64,000 bases of DNA, from contig JAILWY010000012.1 of NCBI GenBank assembly GCA_022113835.1, forward strand, positions 17,422,001-17,486,000. The letters are read 5' to 3'. The DNA comes from Atopsyche davidsoni (lineage: Eukaryota > Arthropoda > Insecta > Trichoptera > Hydrobiosidae). The position numbers and the translations under genes are program-made. Shown in pieces: positions 25,079-38,000 of the stretch (positions are counted from its first letter, which is position 1; each line of letters begins with the position of its first letter). Below the pieces are notes generated by a model that saw only the letters and a list, made by a program, of their open reading frames with translations, was not told the DNA's origin and did not search any database.

Positions 25079-25234
25079 AGATAACGCCTGCAAATAGAAC
25101 CAGCAGAGTGCCAAACCGACCGACGCATTAATCATCGGACATGCATCTCGGTTTTTTTAAAAATTTTTTTTAATGATTTTCACTATGTATGATTTACATA
25201 GATCTCGACACTGATCGGAGGTGTTCCCTACTTC

Positions 25235-25652
25235 CTTTATATCAGTGCTTCTCAAAGTGGTCCCTACGGACCCCAGGGGGTCTTTAGAAAATTAAAATCG
25301 ATTTGGGGGTCCCTGAACAACGTCAGGGGGTCCGCGCAAGGTTTAATATAAAATCAAAAATTGTGACACATTTTTATTAATATGAAAGTTAAAATAAATA
25401 ACAATGAATACATTATTAGCGATTTTTACGTCCTAAGTAAAATATAAATATAGACAGGTTCATAAAATACAAGTAATAACAGGCATCGCGGTGAGTCAGG
25501 TAGGTTAATACAGGAACGCAATAGAGTCGATACTTGCACCAACTAGTCTATAATATGAATTTATGTAGTTTTTCACCCAGGGTCCGTAGGCAAGTTTTGA
25601 CTATGAAAAGGGGTCCGTGGGCCAAAAGAGTTTGAGAGCCACTGCTTTATAT
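25235..25652. mobile_element. Non-autonomous hAT transposon with intact 8-bp target duplication
   Basis: The element, 25,243-25,644 (402 bases), begins 'cagtgcttctcaaagtgg' and ends 'agtttgagagccactg', so its ends are inverted repeats (CAGTGcTTCTCAAA against CAGTGgcTCTCAAA). It is flanked on both sides by the identical octamer ctttatat (25,235-25,242 and 25,645-25,652). Just inside, 'ggtccctacggacccc' faces 'ggggtccgtgggcc'. The 8-bp duplication and CAGTG termini define the hAT superfamily. There is no transposase frame, so it is a MITE-like derivative. Confidence 0.9.
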
Positions 25653-25659
25653 GAATGAA

Positions 25660-28180
25660 ACGTCTTGTTTAAACTATAGATTTAAGAAACTAAACTTAGA
25701 TTTTCTTTAACCATCCCTTAATTCTGAGTGCAGGACTTTAGTCTCACATCCTGTTATTGGGTGGCAGCGTTCGTGGACTTCGCTCAGGTGGTAATTAGTT
25801 GAGATGGAGATAATTATTATTATAAAACTTATACTAAAATTTAAATAATAAATCCATAGTTTTTTTATTGCGCAGGTGTGGCGGTTGCAGCATGTAGTTT
25901 AGGTGGTAGCTTCCATGAGTTTCTGTAATAAAAAATATGTGTACGTATATATTTTTTCGCCTTATATTGAAACGATTGTGAATTGTAAATATCAACACAG
26001 CGACTAATCCTGTGGAGTTGACAGATACTCTAACGCCATCTGTGACTTGATTGATAGGACGAATTAATAATAATAAAAAATAATAAACGCCAAGCCCCAT
26101 TGAAAATTAATCATTTGCAGTTATTGCTTTTTTTATTTTTACGTTCTTGAATATTTCCATAGTCACTGCATTCCGAAAATCTCAAGATGGCTGCCTCTTG
26201 AGAATTTCTGGTTACGCTAACGCCATCTATGATCCTGGTAATATCTTTAGTAATTTTACCATTTCCGTGGAATAAGTTGATACTGCAGCTTAATGTTTTA
26301 CTCTCGGCACATCCACGCCTTGCCACACTCAATGGAGATAAGATTATATATTCATTCGACTGTTGCATATACTTCATAGTAAAACCTTTGGTTCTTCTCT
26401 AGCGCTGCAATCCAGGGTGGATTTTGACTTTTTATTAAAAACTGCTTTCATCTTTTCTTTCAATCAAGTTTACCCAATATTCTGATGTCCATTGTAGCCA
26501 CGTTAAATTTTGCTCATCATCTCAAAATCTCAGTCATCATTTGTGATTTTGGGATATGGAGAAACATTACTTTACATATAATCACTTTGATGATAGTAAA
26601 ATGTATTTTCAATAGGATATTACTAAGGTGACCGATATTATTATATTTTGGATGTTTTGAGTTGTTTTTTTAAATTTTATTTTGTCGATTTGGCCAAGTA
26701 AACAATGCAGTTGCCTGCGGTGTGATTTAAAATATATGCCAATAAACTATTGCGTGTAAAAGACTACTAGAAAAAAAAATGGAAATTTAGATATTTCCAC
26801 TTGTTTTTCTCGAGATACTATTGCTCTAAGATTTATGTACGTTCATCGATTTTCTATAAATAAATATTTACACTGACAGTAAACGCGTACCTAGATTATA
26901 TTTACGAACCACAAATATAATTTTATGGGCATATGTAGAGAAGGCTTGTATAAATTTATCTCTACTGTCGCTACTATTCATAAATTTACTTCTCGACCTC
27001 TGAAGCCTTCTCTTTGCAATAGTTGCAATAAATGTATTAAACGGTTCGTTCTCCAAATTAGGAAGTCAATCCACTCCTAATGTATCGCATCCATCTCTTT
27101 CATAATTACCGTTTATGTTATATGTCTTAAATAGTTATAATTGCTTTATTATCGCATTGTAATGGTATCTAAATTAAATACATCATTATTATATTTTAAT
27201 TCATGTAAATATATTATATTACTCTATTTAATACAATCATCGCGGTTGCTTACCTATCTTAATTTATGCGGAGCAATTCAAGTGGATAAAATTTTCAATA
27301 AAACAAACTGCCTTCGCGTTTGAAGGAAAAGAAAAAATAAAACCCCTCGCCGATACATGTTGTCTGTAATTTCATTACAGACGTTACAACCAGCCTCTAA
27401 TCGCTTGCTTAAAATATTTTTTCTGCTTGCTACTTCGATTAGATTATCTGAGTTTGGATGTCTCCTCTTTAACTATATAAATTTAAAAAAATGTTTAGTC
27501 AATAATTTCGTTGATTAATATATTTATAATTAAACTTAATTGGGTGTATTCAAAATTGCTCTAAACACAAGTAATTGACATAATTTCTACCAATCCATTA
27601 AAGTTTAAAGTCCATTAGTTAATGAAGTCGCAGCCTTATCGTTTGCAGTGTCACCTTGTATACAGATTACTTGAGAATTACTGACGACAAATTACGGTCA
27701 TATGTGATGATTGATCAACGAAGGCCTTGATCGTACTGATATATACATTTTAGAAGACTTTGTGCTTTTATCATATCCGGTTAGCATTAAAGTTATCCTA
27801 CCGTTGATCGAGCTTGCTTAATGTTTGTTTTACGTTATTTAGATTTTTTTACGGTGGTTGTATTCTATCGTCTGTTGTCGTGTCGTCCCGCCTCCGTTTT
27901 GAATTTAATTATAAATAGGACGATGCCCGACCGAGCACCTCTAGCAGATTTGTAATACTTCTCTCCTATTCCTGCTTTTGCTCGAGACCAATTTCACTAT
28001 GCAAGAGTAGAGCTTTTTAATACAAAAAGTGTTTTCTTATAAATTGCCCCACACACCTCACATAATGGCCCATATCTTTTGTAAGCTCACAGCGATGGTA
28101 ACTTCATATATTAACCTAATTTTCAAGTGTGTTGTTTTCAATAATTAATTTTATACACACTGAAAATTATTTCAATATTA
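25660..28180. other. AT-rich non-coding stretch, nothing recognised
   Basis: Open frames are short. The phrase 'taacgccatctRtga' occurs twice (near 26,029 and 26,219), which may mark small repeat remnants. I see no gene. Confidence 0.4.
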
Positions 28181-28187
28181 TTGATCT

Positions 28188-28400
28188 GGTGGCTTACATG
28201 CCTGTTTTGGGGTCTTGAGTTTGAATCCGGGTGAAATAATAAATTATTTTTAGATGTTTCAATTGTGTTAAAATTATTATCTGTCTAAGATTAATAAGTA
28301 AATAATATTTATAGAGAAATAAGTCCCTAGTGCAGGTTTGCAGCGATTTTCCTGTTATCAAATTATCTGGAATTGGATGTCTTCTGCTAGTAGAATAAAC
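28188..28400 (+). repeat. Possible tRNA-derived SINE
   Basis: The stretch 'tggtggcttacatgcctg' resembles a polymerase III A box, and 'gagtttgaatccggg' about 40 bases later resembles a B box. An AT-rich tail follows. The spacing is that of a tRNA-derived SINE head, but the tRNA cloverleaf is not intact and I have no second full copy to confirm the family. Confidence 0.3.
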
Positions 28401-28481
28401 ATTTAAAACAATATGAAGAAAATACGCTCTGTTGTTGTAGTCTAGAAACGATACCCAGTCTCTTCATTTGATAAATTACTT

Positions 28482-28706
28482 TTAAGACACTGCGATACAT
28501 ATTTTCCTAAGTTGACTCGGTCCCGTGGTCTCCTGCTCGTCATTCTCTGGCACTCTCCCAGAACGGCTCGTGTCCGCCACGCTTATCAATTTCAATAGCA
28601 CAGAGACGACGCCAGCGATGTACCAGGTCCAGAGTTTGAACTCTTCATTAACCGCCATGCACTCGTGCACCCTCGGCTCCATCAAACACTTGGCTGTGTT
28701 TTCCAA
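28482..28706 (-). CDS. Candidate exon, possibly MAPEG-family N-terminus
   Basis: The minus-strand frame from the ATG near 28,685 reads MEPRVHECMAVNEEFKLWTW, then a hydrophobic helix YIAGVVSVLLKLI, then TSRSGRVPENDEQE. A short N-terminus with 'NxxFxxxxxx', one membrane helix ending in L-K-L, then TxxxR and NxE/D resembles the start of microsomal glutathione S-transferase/MAPEG proteins, which are four-helix membrane enzymes. The catalytic and second-helix regions were not found downstream. The plus strand is open too, so this may be chance. Confidence 0.25.
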   Translation of the reverse strand: MENTAKCLMEPRVHECMAVNEEFKLWTWYIAGVVSVLLKLISVADTSRSGRVPENDEQETTGPSQLRKICIAVS

Positions 28707-28709
28707 AAG

Positions 28710-30000
28710 CCAACACCCGACCGAGACACCTTGCGAAGATCAAATCGACCGCAGTTATTCTACATGGCACCTCATATCTCCAAGGCAAATTTAAGTTTTG
28801 CATAGAAAGTCTACCGTGGCCCAGTTTACCTTTCGAATTGTTGTAGGGTGACCATTATTATCTCGATAAAATACTGACTCATTGTACTATAAGTTTCAGA
28901 ACTGTTTTTATAGAAGAGAAGTCTAACGGATATTGTATGTCCGATCGAGATGAAGATGAGACAGACAGAAAAATTAAAATTTTACACATCATTGAAATTA
29001 ATGACCCTGCCGTTCCCGGTATACCGCGCGATTACGAAACTTAGTATTTTTCTATGAGCCAATGTGTCTGAAATGTACGGGTTTTTTTTTGTTATTATAC
29101 ATAATCCATGCTCTTTGCGATAGTGCTTTTAATTAGCAGTCGAGTAGCAGCTTTGTCGCGAGGTCGGTCAGGAGCCTCCCTGTCATCCCACGAGACGCGC
29201 AACACTTGGTCACGTTTTACAATAATAATACGGGCAGAGTAAATAACGCGCTGAGTTTTATTTTATTGGTGTTTGCTCTCCGGTGTTGCCCTCTCGAGCC
29301 GGCCGGCCTATTTCGGGAGTTATACCGCGATAAGAGTTTGGAAATAAATATTGAACAAAGTATTATCTAGCCAACTCGTGGTGCGCGCAGGAAATCGGCT
29401 CGCTGCGTACTTGCCCGCCCAGTTGGGTGCTCTCTTCGTAAACAGCGCGATAAATAATCTAGCAGGACAAATTGTAGTGACGCTACTGCGAATAAAGACA
29501 TAGGGAAATCAACATAACAATATCCGAATCGAATCAGAAACACAAGGGTACAAATATTATGCAGTTATTTTTTGCTTGATTGCCCGGCATGCCTTGTAGT
29601 ATAAATATATATAAATAAATATTCATTAGATATACTATAAGTATAGTAAATGCATTAAAACATGTTGTAAATGCTGTGAATTGGGTTTCAGTTTCCTGGA
29701 TAATACAGGAAGCGTAACATAGGAAACGTAACTGGACGGTGCTATTATAATGTTATTAACGCCCGGTTTTCGAAAGCAATAGCTGTCAAATGAGTAGCAA
29801 AAGCGCTCAATGACATCTGAATCCAAATAAGCTCAATAATGAGCTTTCAAAAACTCGGAATACGAGCAAGTAAACGGTCACAGGTAATGAATGAATTATG
29901 TTGCTACTCGTACTTCATCTGTAGACTTTTTTTTTTTTTTTATAGAATTCCATAGTAAAATGCTAAGAATTAGATCACGAGGTAGTCGGACCGAATAGGC
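28710..30000. other. Non-coding stretch, nothing recognised
   Basis: This is mixed AT-rich sequence with a moderately GC-rich patch at about 29,120-29,460. No open frame is convincing on either strand, and no transposon ends are visible. Confidence 0.4.
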
Positions 30001-30019
30001 CGAAGTGCAGGGTGCTGCT

Positions 30020-30146
30020 GTCGGAGTGGCTCCGGCGCGACCTCGAGAAGAGAGGAGTCACCGACCCTCGCCAGAATGTGGACCAGGCGGCCGAGGAGCC
30101 GCGCGTCCGGTGTCAGACGCCCGGCTCGCAAATCCGGCGGACATAA
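30020..30146 (+). CDS. Candidate exon, unidentified
   Basis: After an acceptor-like 'ggccgaagtgcag', a frame of about 43 codons runs to a TAA: VLLSEWLRRDLEKRG, then VTDPRQNVDQAAEEPR, then RCQTPGSQIRR. The helix-forming, charged character looks like genuine protein. A second plus frame and one minus frame are also open through the same GC-rich block, so strand and frame are not settled. I do not recognise it. If real, it would be a terminal exon of an unknown gene upstream of skywalker. Confidence 0.25.
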
Positions 30147-30499
30147 CTGACCGATCGCGTACATTCGTTTACAGTTGTGTTTCACCGTGTGTAGGCTGCT
30201 TAGCTTGTTATATTCTGTTTCGTGAGATTAGTTTGTTGGAATCCTGATTTTTTCGCTATTTACGAGGCAGTACAACATTTTTATTGTTCCTTAAAAAATA
30301 TCATCATATTGAAGTCACGGTCACTGGATATATGTTGTAGATATTGGAAATTGGGTCCGTTTCTTTAGGATTTATGAGATGTTTTGCGAATGAGTCATTC
30401 GTATAATCGATTCAAGCTCAAAACCCATTCATCTCCAATTATTAAAAAAATTCAATCGATTATTATAAATCGGTTTTTCTTAGTCTTTAGCTCGGTTGC

Positions 30500-30690
30500 A
30501 ACGGTTGCCGGCGAGCTCCGCGCAGAGGCCGGGCCTTGCATAACGCCGCCTGGCCGCGCGCCAGCCCCGCGAATAAATCCGATAACGAGCCAGCCACCGC
30601 CACCGCCACCGCCACCGCTACCGCGCGTCAGCAGCTCGTCATCCAGCAGACCGTCTGCTGGCCGCCGCGCCGGGAACTCCCTCTCCCTCC
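30500..30690. other. GC-rich island with a ccgcca hexamer repeat
   Basis: The sequence 'ccaccgccaccgccaccgcc' lies within a GC-rich block of about 190 bases. Several frames on both strands are open because stops are rare in such composition. It could be a promoter-proximal island for a gene that starts nearby, but no transcript model can be supported. Confidence 0.35.
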
Positions 30691-32026
30691 ATCACTCGAT
30701 TCGATTATATTTCATCTGGACCCCCGTTCATTTTGACAATCTCAGTAGAACATGCATTGTTTCTTGCAATAATTTCATGCAATGGAGATCAATAGGCTGG
30801 CGTATATTTGCGTATTCGTTATTTATTATTTATATTTTACAAGACAAAATTACGCGTGGTTACTGGTTGGGTGTCGGAGTCTCTCTGCCGCGCGTGATGC
30901 GCTGGGGGTTGTATGGGTTGTAAATTAGAAAGCTTCCCCGCTCGGACAAGTCCGAGCTTGTGGTCGGGGCGGTGCTGACAAGTCCGAACTTGCCGAAGAA
31001 TTGTAGCGCGGTGCATGTGCACCGACCGCTACATTTCCATATTCTAAACTGGAGACTCCCTTCTTTCCATTTTAGGCTCTCTTTCATTCTGGGATTCGAT
31101 CGGAGTACTATACTGCACGCGAATCGTCAGTTTCTACTGTCCTATATCAGTAAGATAAATACTATCTCCAAAATCCAAACTAGGACACATCCCTTAACGG
31201 AAACCCTCCTGTGCTCTCCTAATCAATTGGGCAATACTGCACCTGATTCTTCGGTTTTTTACTGTTTTATATTATGCTTTAACTTCAAGGTCACTAGATA
31301 TTTTCAAGTTCACACCGTCCCATGTACTATTGCCAAATTAAATTTAACCTCTTGGCTAAACTATATTCTTTTTGTTAATTCAAGCAAACTAACAAACATA
31401 TGTCGATAACATTACACGCATTAATAGTAAAAAGCGAGGAATACCTACAAAACCTTATTACTATATAATTAATGAAAAGAGAGAAGAGACACGTTTAAGG
31501 GAAAACGAGTAGATCTTCAAGTACAGACTGGATTCTTATATTATATTATTAAGTATAGGTCCTTCATGTCCGTACGGTCTTTCCTTTGTTCTTTGGCGAG
31601 CTCAGGATAATTTAAATGCGCCAACGTTTTCTTTCAATGCCCACTGGCGAGCATCCAGACAATTTATTGAACCATAGATAATTACAATGCTTTCTATACA
31701 TAGATAATAAAATAGACCATAAACATACCACATACTATAACAGACAAATCAGTTGACGCCCAATACACATGAATATTATTTATATTGTTGTAATTTCAGA
31801 ATATTATTGTAACAAATATCGTATCATTTTATGAAGCCTTCATAGGGTGAAATAGCTCTCAACAATAATAATAAAAATCAAGTCTTGGAAATATTAAGTT
31901 TATGTTCATTAGCTATTAATTATTTACATTGACATTTTAGTAGTTTTGCACAATCACACGTCTTGTGTGTGTCAATTTTTATTTCTTCTAACGGAATGTA
32001 CAATGATAGTGTTTTGGTTGTTTCAG

Positions 32027-35000
32027 AGGAAGAATGCTACCATTGCATTGCGAGTCTCGTGGCTGCCAAGGAGAAGATGTTTGTGACCCAGACCAAGTTG
32101 CTTTACGAAGTCACCTGGAAGACTGTCATGCAGATTGCCAAAAAGCACGCTGTAAGTTTCTGCGCTTATCACAACATGCTCTATCTTAGCTATAAATTAT
32201 CTCATCTTAAAAGACACCCGAAAATGTAATACAAATAATTTGAGTGACAGATTTAGATGTACTCTAAAATAGACTTTAAATAAAAGTTTACAAAACGGAA
32301 AAATATTAATCATTTAGATCTTTTGGTAATATAAAACCATATCAAAACGAATAAGTAACATCTGATATGAGTGGTAGAGTTGCACAACCTAATATATGTA
32401 TTTTTTAACAAAGCTGAAAATTCAAATTTCATATTACAGTTAAATAATAAATCTTTTGAATTTCAAAATTTCTTGAAGAGATATTTCATTAAAATTGGAG
32501 TTTTAAAACTGAGTCATTCCCCAAAACAATTTTTTGCAATCAATAAAATAGTTCCAAAGCAGTCTTACAACATGATGACTTACTCAAAACATGACAACGC
32601 CACTATTATATTAAAGGTTAATATTCCTTAGAATTAAAGGTTTTTGTCAGAAGAGTCATAAATAAATTTTCACAACATAATTATGAAGGTATTTAAAAAT
32701 ATGTATTTTATCTCTTTCTTTTAAAGTTCACGTACAGTTGTGTCTTTCAAGTCAACTCAAGCTTAATTGTTAAATCTGTTTTATTATTTTTTTGGCTTTT
32801 ATAGAAATTTAATTTTTGTGTTTGATCTTTTGTTGTTTTATTTTTTTAATTTGATTTTCTTTTTTTGCTGTTTTTTTTTTTTTTTGCATTATTTTATAAA
32901 TTTGACTTGAATATGTTGGACAAGAATCGACTAACATTTCATTGCCCGGTCTTGAAGAAGTCCGCATGGGCTTACCTGGCACGGCTGAGCGGCCCCCGGG
33001 CCGAGCGGCTGTATGCCGACTGGGAGTGGTGGGTCCTCGCCGCCCTGCCTTTTGCTCACCTTGTCCGAGTCATGGACTGCTTTTTCCACGAGGGCATCAA
33101 GGTCAGTCAATCATCTCACTCACTTTACACTTAGATAGTCATTATCACTATTACTGTATATTCCATGCTGAAGTCTTAAATTTACATCTAGGATCTACTT
33201 GTGGAATATATATCAAATTCTATGTATATCCCTGGTGTATTTACGCAATGTGTGAATTTACTATAGCAAACTAATGTTTTTTTTTTACACCTCAAGGTTT
33301 TTTATTTGATTTAGCTCTGCGTTTCTCCTAGCTTAGATTTTTATCTAACCTATTTAAATGTGTTATAATTAGGTGTATTTAAATCACAATTTCTTTCTGT
33401 CACATTGATAGTCTTTTATCATGTATAATAATTTAAAAGCTTACATTTAAAAATGAAATGTCAGCAATTAATCTGCTTGACCACAAAAGTAAACATCAGA
33501 ATTCTACTAAGCTTATTTAGTCCTTTCAGATAGCATCACTATTTGTATAACGGTTATAGTTATTGGTCTTTAAATTGAATTGTACATTTTCAGGTTCTGT
33601 ATCGTGTAGCGATGGCGATAATAATTCTATTCCACAAATACTCGAGCAATACGAACTCCGAGTGGAGCGGAGAGGTGACCAAGAATGGAGTAGAGAATGC
33701 TCTCAACAAGTTCTGCAGAAACATGCCCGTCTCGCCCACCAAGTTATTACGAACAGCTTTTAGTATACGAGGATTAAGGTAATCTACCAAACAAAAAATC
33801 CAGATCTTAAATAATGTGTCATTGGAAACTAGTGTGCCGAATCAAATCCAATTATGCAATGCTTATTAAAATAATCTTTTTGAATTAACAACTGTGCGAA
33901 TTTATCTAAGAATTCTGTTTTGTATAATGCAGTAATTACTGTAAGTTTACTTTTTTTCCATCCCAGTCATGATATCAAATCTGATGAACCATTAAATATT
34001 TTTTATTGAATAAATAATTATTTGGTACTTACATAAATTCTTCTTTGTTCTATCAACAAAATATACAAATGGTGAAAAGGTGAGATAACGTTGCCTTGTG
34101 ATATTTTTCAATCTTGAGTAGTTGCATCTTTATTGATTAAACACTCGATTTTATGAGTAAATAATAATATCAAAAAGATAACATAACTTTTGTGATGTTA
34201 TCTCAAAGCGTACTGAAGTTATTTTGTAAAATAATATTATTACCATTATCACAGATGAATGCAAAAGCTGTAAATTATATTAGAATTACCTCACTAATTT
34301 ATTATCTTTTATACTTTAAATTTATACTTATTCACTACTGCTAAAAGTTAAATTGTTTAAATGAATCTTACACCACAAAGAGAACTTATTTTAATCTGAT
34401 TGGTCAGATTTTTACAGATGAAAAATAATGATCTATCCATATACTTTTTAAAGATGCAGATTATTGTATGTTTAATGTTTGATAATCTCTTTTTTTGTTT
34501 AGTGTTAAATAGACAACCTATTCATTTCAGTTCACAATACATATCACGGGTATTCATCAAGACAGAGATGGTGCTGAAGTCTCGCTCGGTGCTGAGTGGC
34601 TCCCGGCAGCTGGTGCGCTCGCGCTCTTCTGACAATCTCCCCACCAGCCAGTCGCAGGTCAACATCCAGATGATGTCGCACACGCTCACCATCCGCGAGG
34701 TAACATATCCTTTTAATACAAGTGAATTCTTTCTACAAGTGAATTCTTACTTGGCTGGGCTTAAATTTGAAATCAGTTTCTTCAACTACTGTAATAGTAA
34801 AGATGTCTGGAACGAAATTATTTCTTTAGTAGTGAAGCTTTTCGTCTACATAGAAATATGAAAATAGTTATTTTAGTTTAGATAAAAACTAAAATTATTA
34901 TTTTTAACATTTATGGAATAAATTATCAGTAAAATCAAGGCAATGAAAATTAGTATTAAATAAAAGGCATTACCTTTACTTTTGCTGGTTTGAAGAAACT

Positions 35001-38000
35001 GGACCTAAGATCATTAATAAATGGCATTTCTTGGCTTCTTTCCCTTTTAATTCAAATTTTACTTTCTTGAATTTTATTTTGACCACTTCATTTTAGTAGT
35101 CATATATATTTTATTCAAAAAGTTGTTCAGAAGTATTGTGACATTTCGGGATATAAATCGATAATCGCCAGGCATTTCACATTCATTCTAATGCTTGAAG
35201 AGGTTATTATCAAAGGAATAAGCTAAGTTATGCTGTTGAATGTTGGCTCTGTATGATCAATCCTGTTGGTTTGAAGACCTGGTGATTGTGATTCCTACCG
35301 TTGCCTATATTGAACCCGTGTGTCCTAAGAGCACGCAGTTGTATATATTGCCGACTGATATCTTAATGTGACAGTTAGTGACACCTCTTGTAAGCGCAAC
35401 TGGAATCATACTTACCTATCATGAGGTAGCAACCCAACATGTGTGCAGGTACTTGGTAATATTGTAAATTAACAGGGTATTGGTAACTTTTTGTATAATT
35501 GAGGGTGGAAATATTTAAAGGGTATATTTTTTCGCCTGAGAGTTTTGATAACATCTAAGAATACAAATAAGCACAATTTTAGTTTGTTTCATCTATCTTT
35601 AAGAATGAATTTATCTTTCAATTAAATGTTCAAAATTAATTTTTATGCTAGCCATTTGTTAACTGAAAAGAATAGCCCTTAATTAGATTGAGTAAAGGTT
35701 ATGTTACTAACCTATTTCTATAATATTAAAATTTATTTGTAATGGTGTATATTTGTACCTTATATAGTAATATAAACTTTAATGTTTATTTATTTACAAA
35801 GTTTATTTATATAAGTATTTTAATATTTATATATCACAACATGCATGAGTTTCCGTTTAATTTGAAGTAAGTTTATATTACTAGTATGAGTTGAAAGGGT
35901 GAGGGGTTCATCGTATCTGATTTGATAGTTTAAGCTTTACATGAGTGTCGCTATGGGAAGGAAAAATTGGTATCTGTTTGGTTTTACAGAAGTTGTCTGA
36001 GGATTCGTGTAAACAAATGGTACTGTACTGGCGACACAACTATATCTTACTTATTTACTTGCCTGGCTGTGATAACAATGTGTGAATAACCTGATACCCC
36101 ATAAGTACTAATCAATATCACAATTTTTCTTTTTATCCAATGTTTGAACTAAACACTAAAAATGCGGAAGCATAGCAATGAATGAGTACATGCGTGATAA
36201 GGTTTTAAAAGGTAAGATGAGTTACTTAAAGCTTTTAAATATTCTCATAAAATATAAACTAATTTTATTCAGAATATGGTGAGGTAGAAAAATTTAAAAA
36301 ATGGCTTTGGTTGGATGCCCAGTTTTTAATTATTTTGTGATGAAGTATTTCAATTTTTTTTATTATTGTGGTATATATGTAGTATATAAATTGAATTATC
36401 AGAATCAATAGAAATTTTTCCGACATTTACCAGTCTAATCAATCAATATTTGATAATACCCAACTAGCTCTCATCTTTGATAGCTTTAAAATAAATATAG
36501 ATGTCATATTAAGACAAAATATGCCTCATTTAATACCTAAAGCATTGGAAAGTCAACAGATATTTAATTGAGATATCCACTTTGATTTCTTGCATGTACA
36601 ATATATAACAGTTAACGTTTTCACTAAATTATAATACAGATTGAGTCACAAGGTTGCAACATCCAAAAGGTGTGGGTTGGAATCCCATCTACGTCCCGTA
36701 AATTATTTTGATACTTTTATTTGTGGTTTCATGTGTGAACTGTGAATTCAAAAACTCATTTGATCAAATACCCATCCAAGAGCCTGAATGGTTGCTTAAT
36801 GCAAATCAATTGAAAATATGATAAGTAAACAAATTGTGGATAGCAAATAGTGATATATTTAGGAATACGACCAGCTGAATATTGCCATTGGTAGGTTTCT
36901 TTAGAGAGTGGTAGTCTGGTTGGCATTGTGATTGATGTGGGGTGTGTTATGTGTTGCCATGCTGCTCTGGCAGGGCTCGCACTCTCCGGGTCCGCGCGCC
37001 GTGTCCGTGGGAGTGTACCCGGTGCACGCCATCAAGTCGCAGATTCTCGATCAGCAGGAAGTAAGTTGGCTTGACGGTCAAATCAAACAACCAAACAAAC
37101 ACGTTGGTGCTTTCGTGAACACCCGTATTATAAGTTATCATCCTAGAGGTACATACACACGTAATTTCTCAATCCGAACATCACATAAAAATTGTATTTG
37201 CATTTACTACTTGAGACATAAATTTTTCTTAGGTTGACAGATCACCAGATTTCAATTTAAATTTGTATAAAGTGCATTGCTGAATATGATATTTATTTAT
37301 TGATAAACTTCACGCTGGTTGAATAAAGTGTTTCTATTTCTCTAATGTATTTGAAAGCAAGCTAACTAACGCTTTCTGAATCTTTTCAGAAAGACGAATT
37401 CTAAAATAAATCTTTTTGAACAAATATTGTTTCAATTCTTAATTTTATTTTTAATAATTATTATTTGTAATTACCATCATTTACGTTTTTATTATGGACT
37501 GACTTTAAAAAATAGGTGTGTACATATCTCTTGGACTAGTCATTAATCCCATATAGCTAGGTGTACAAATTTTGTTTAGAAGTGCATTAAGTTAAATATT
37601 CTTGTTTGTTCTCTTGAAAGCATCACAAGTCCTTTATTTCTACAAGTTCTAGTTGATTCTCACTCAATTTTGCAAGCACTTGTATATTATCGTTGGTTCA
37701 CTTATTGATAGACACATCCCATGTATAGTCACAAGTATATTTTTATAGAATCCAAAGAATGATTACAACTTATAGTATATTTATGTGTTTAAATACTTTT
37801 TATTAAAAAATATTGTTATATTATGGAATGAGAGAGTATTTGTGTTAGATGAATTGAAAACAGCAGATTTACATTTAAGCATGTTTACTATGACTAGTTT
37901 GTGTTTATATAAATTTTAAATCGCATCTTTCAGTGCACAACTTCCTGGATTAACTAATTATGTACATTTTTAACAGTTTTTAAATTACTATGTGGAATAA

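Noticed and set aside
30384..30923. 179-codon plus-strand frame
   Set aside because: It is driven by the ccgcca hexamer repeat and flanking AT sequence. It has poly-Pro and poly-Ser runs, no family resemblance and no conserved start context.
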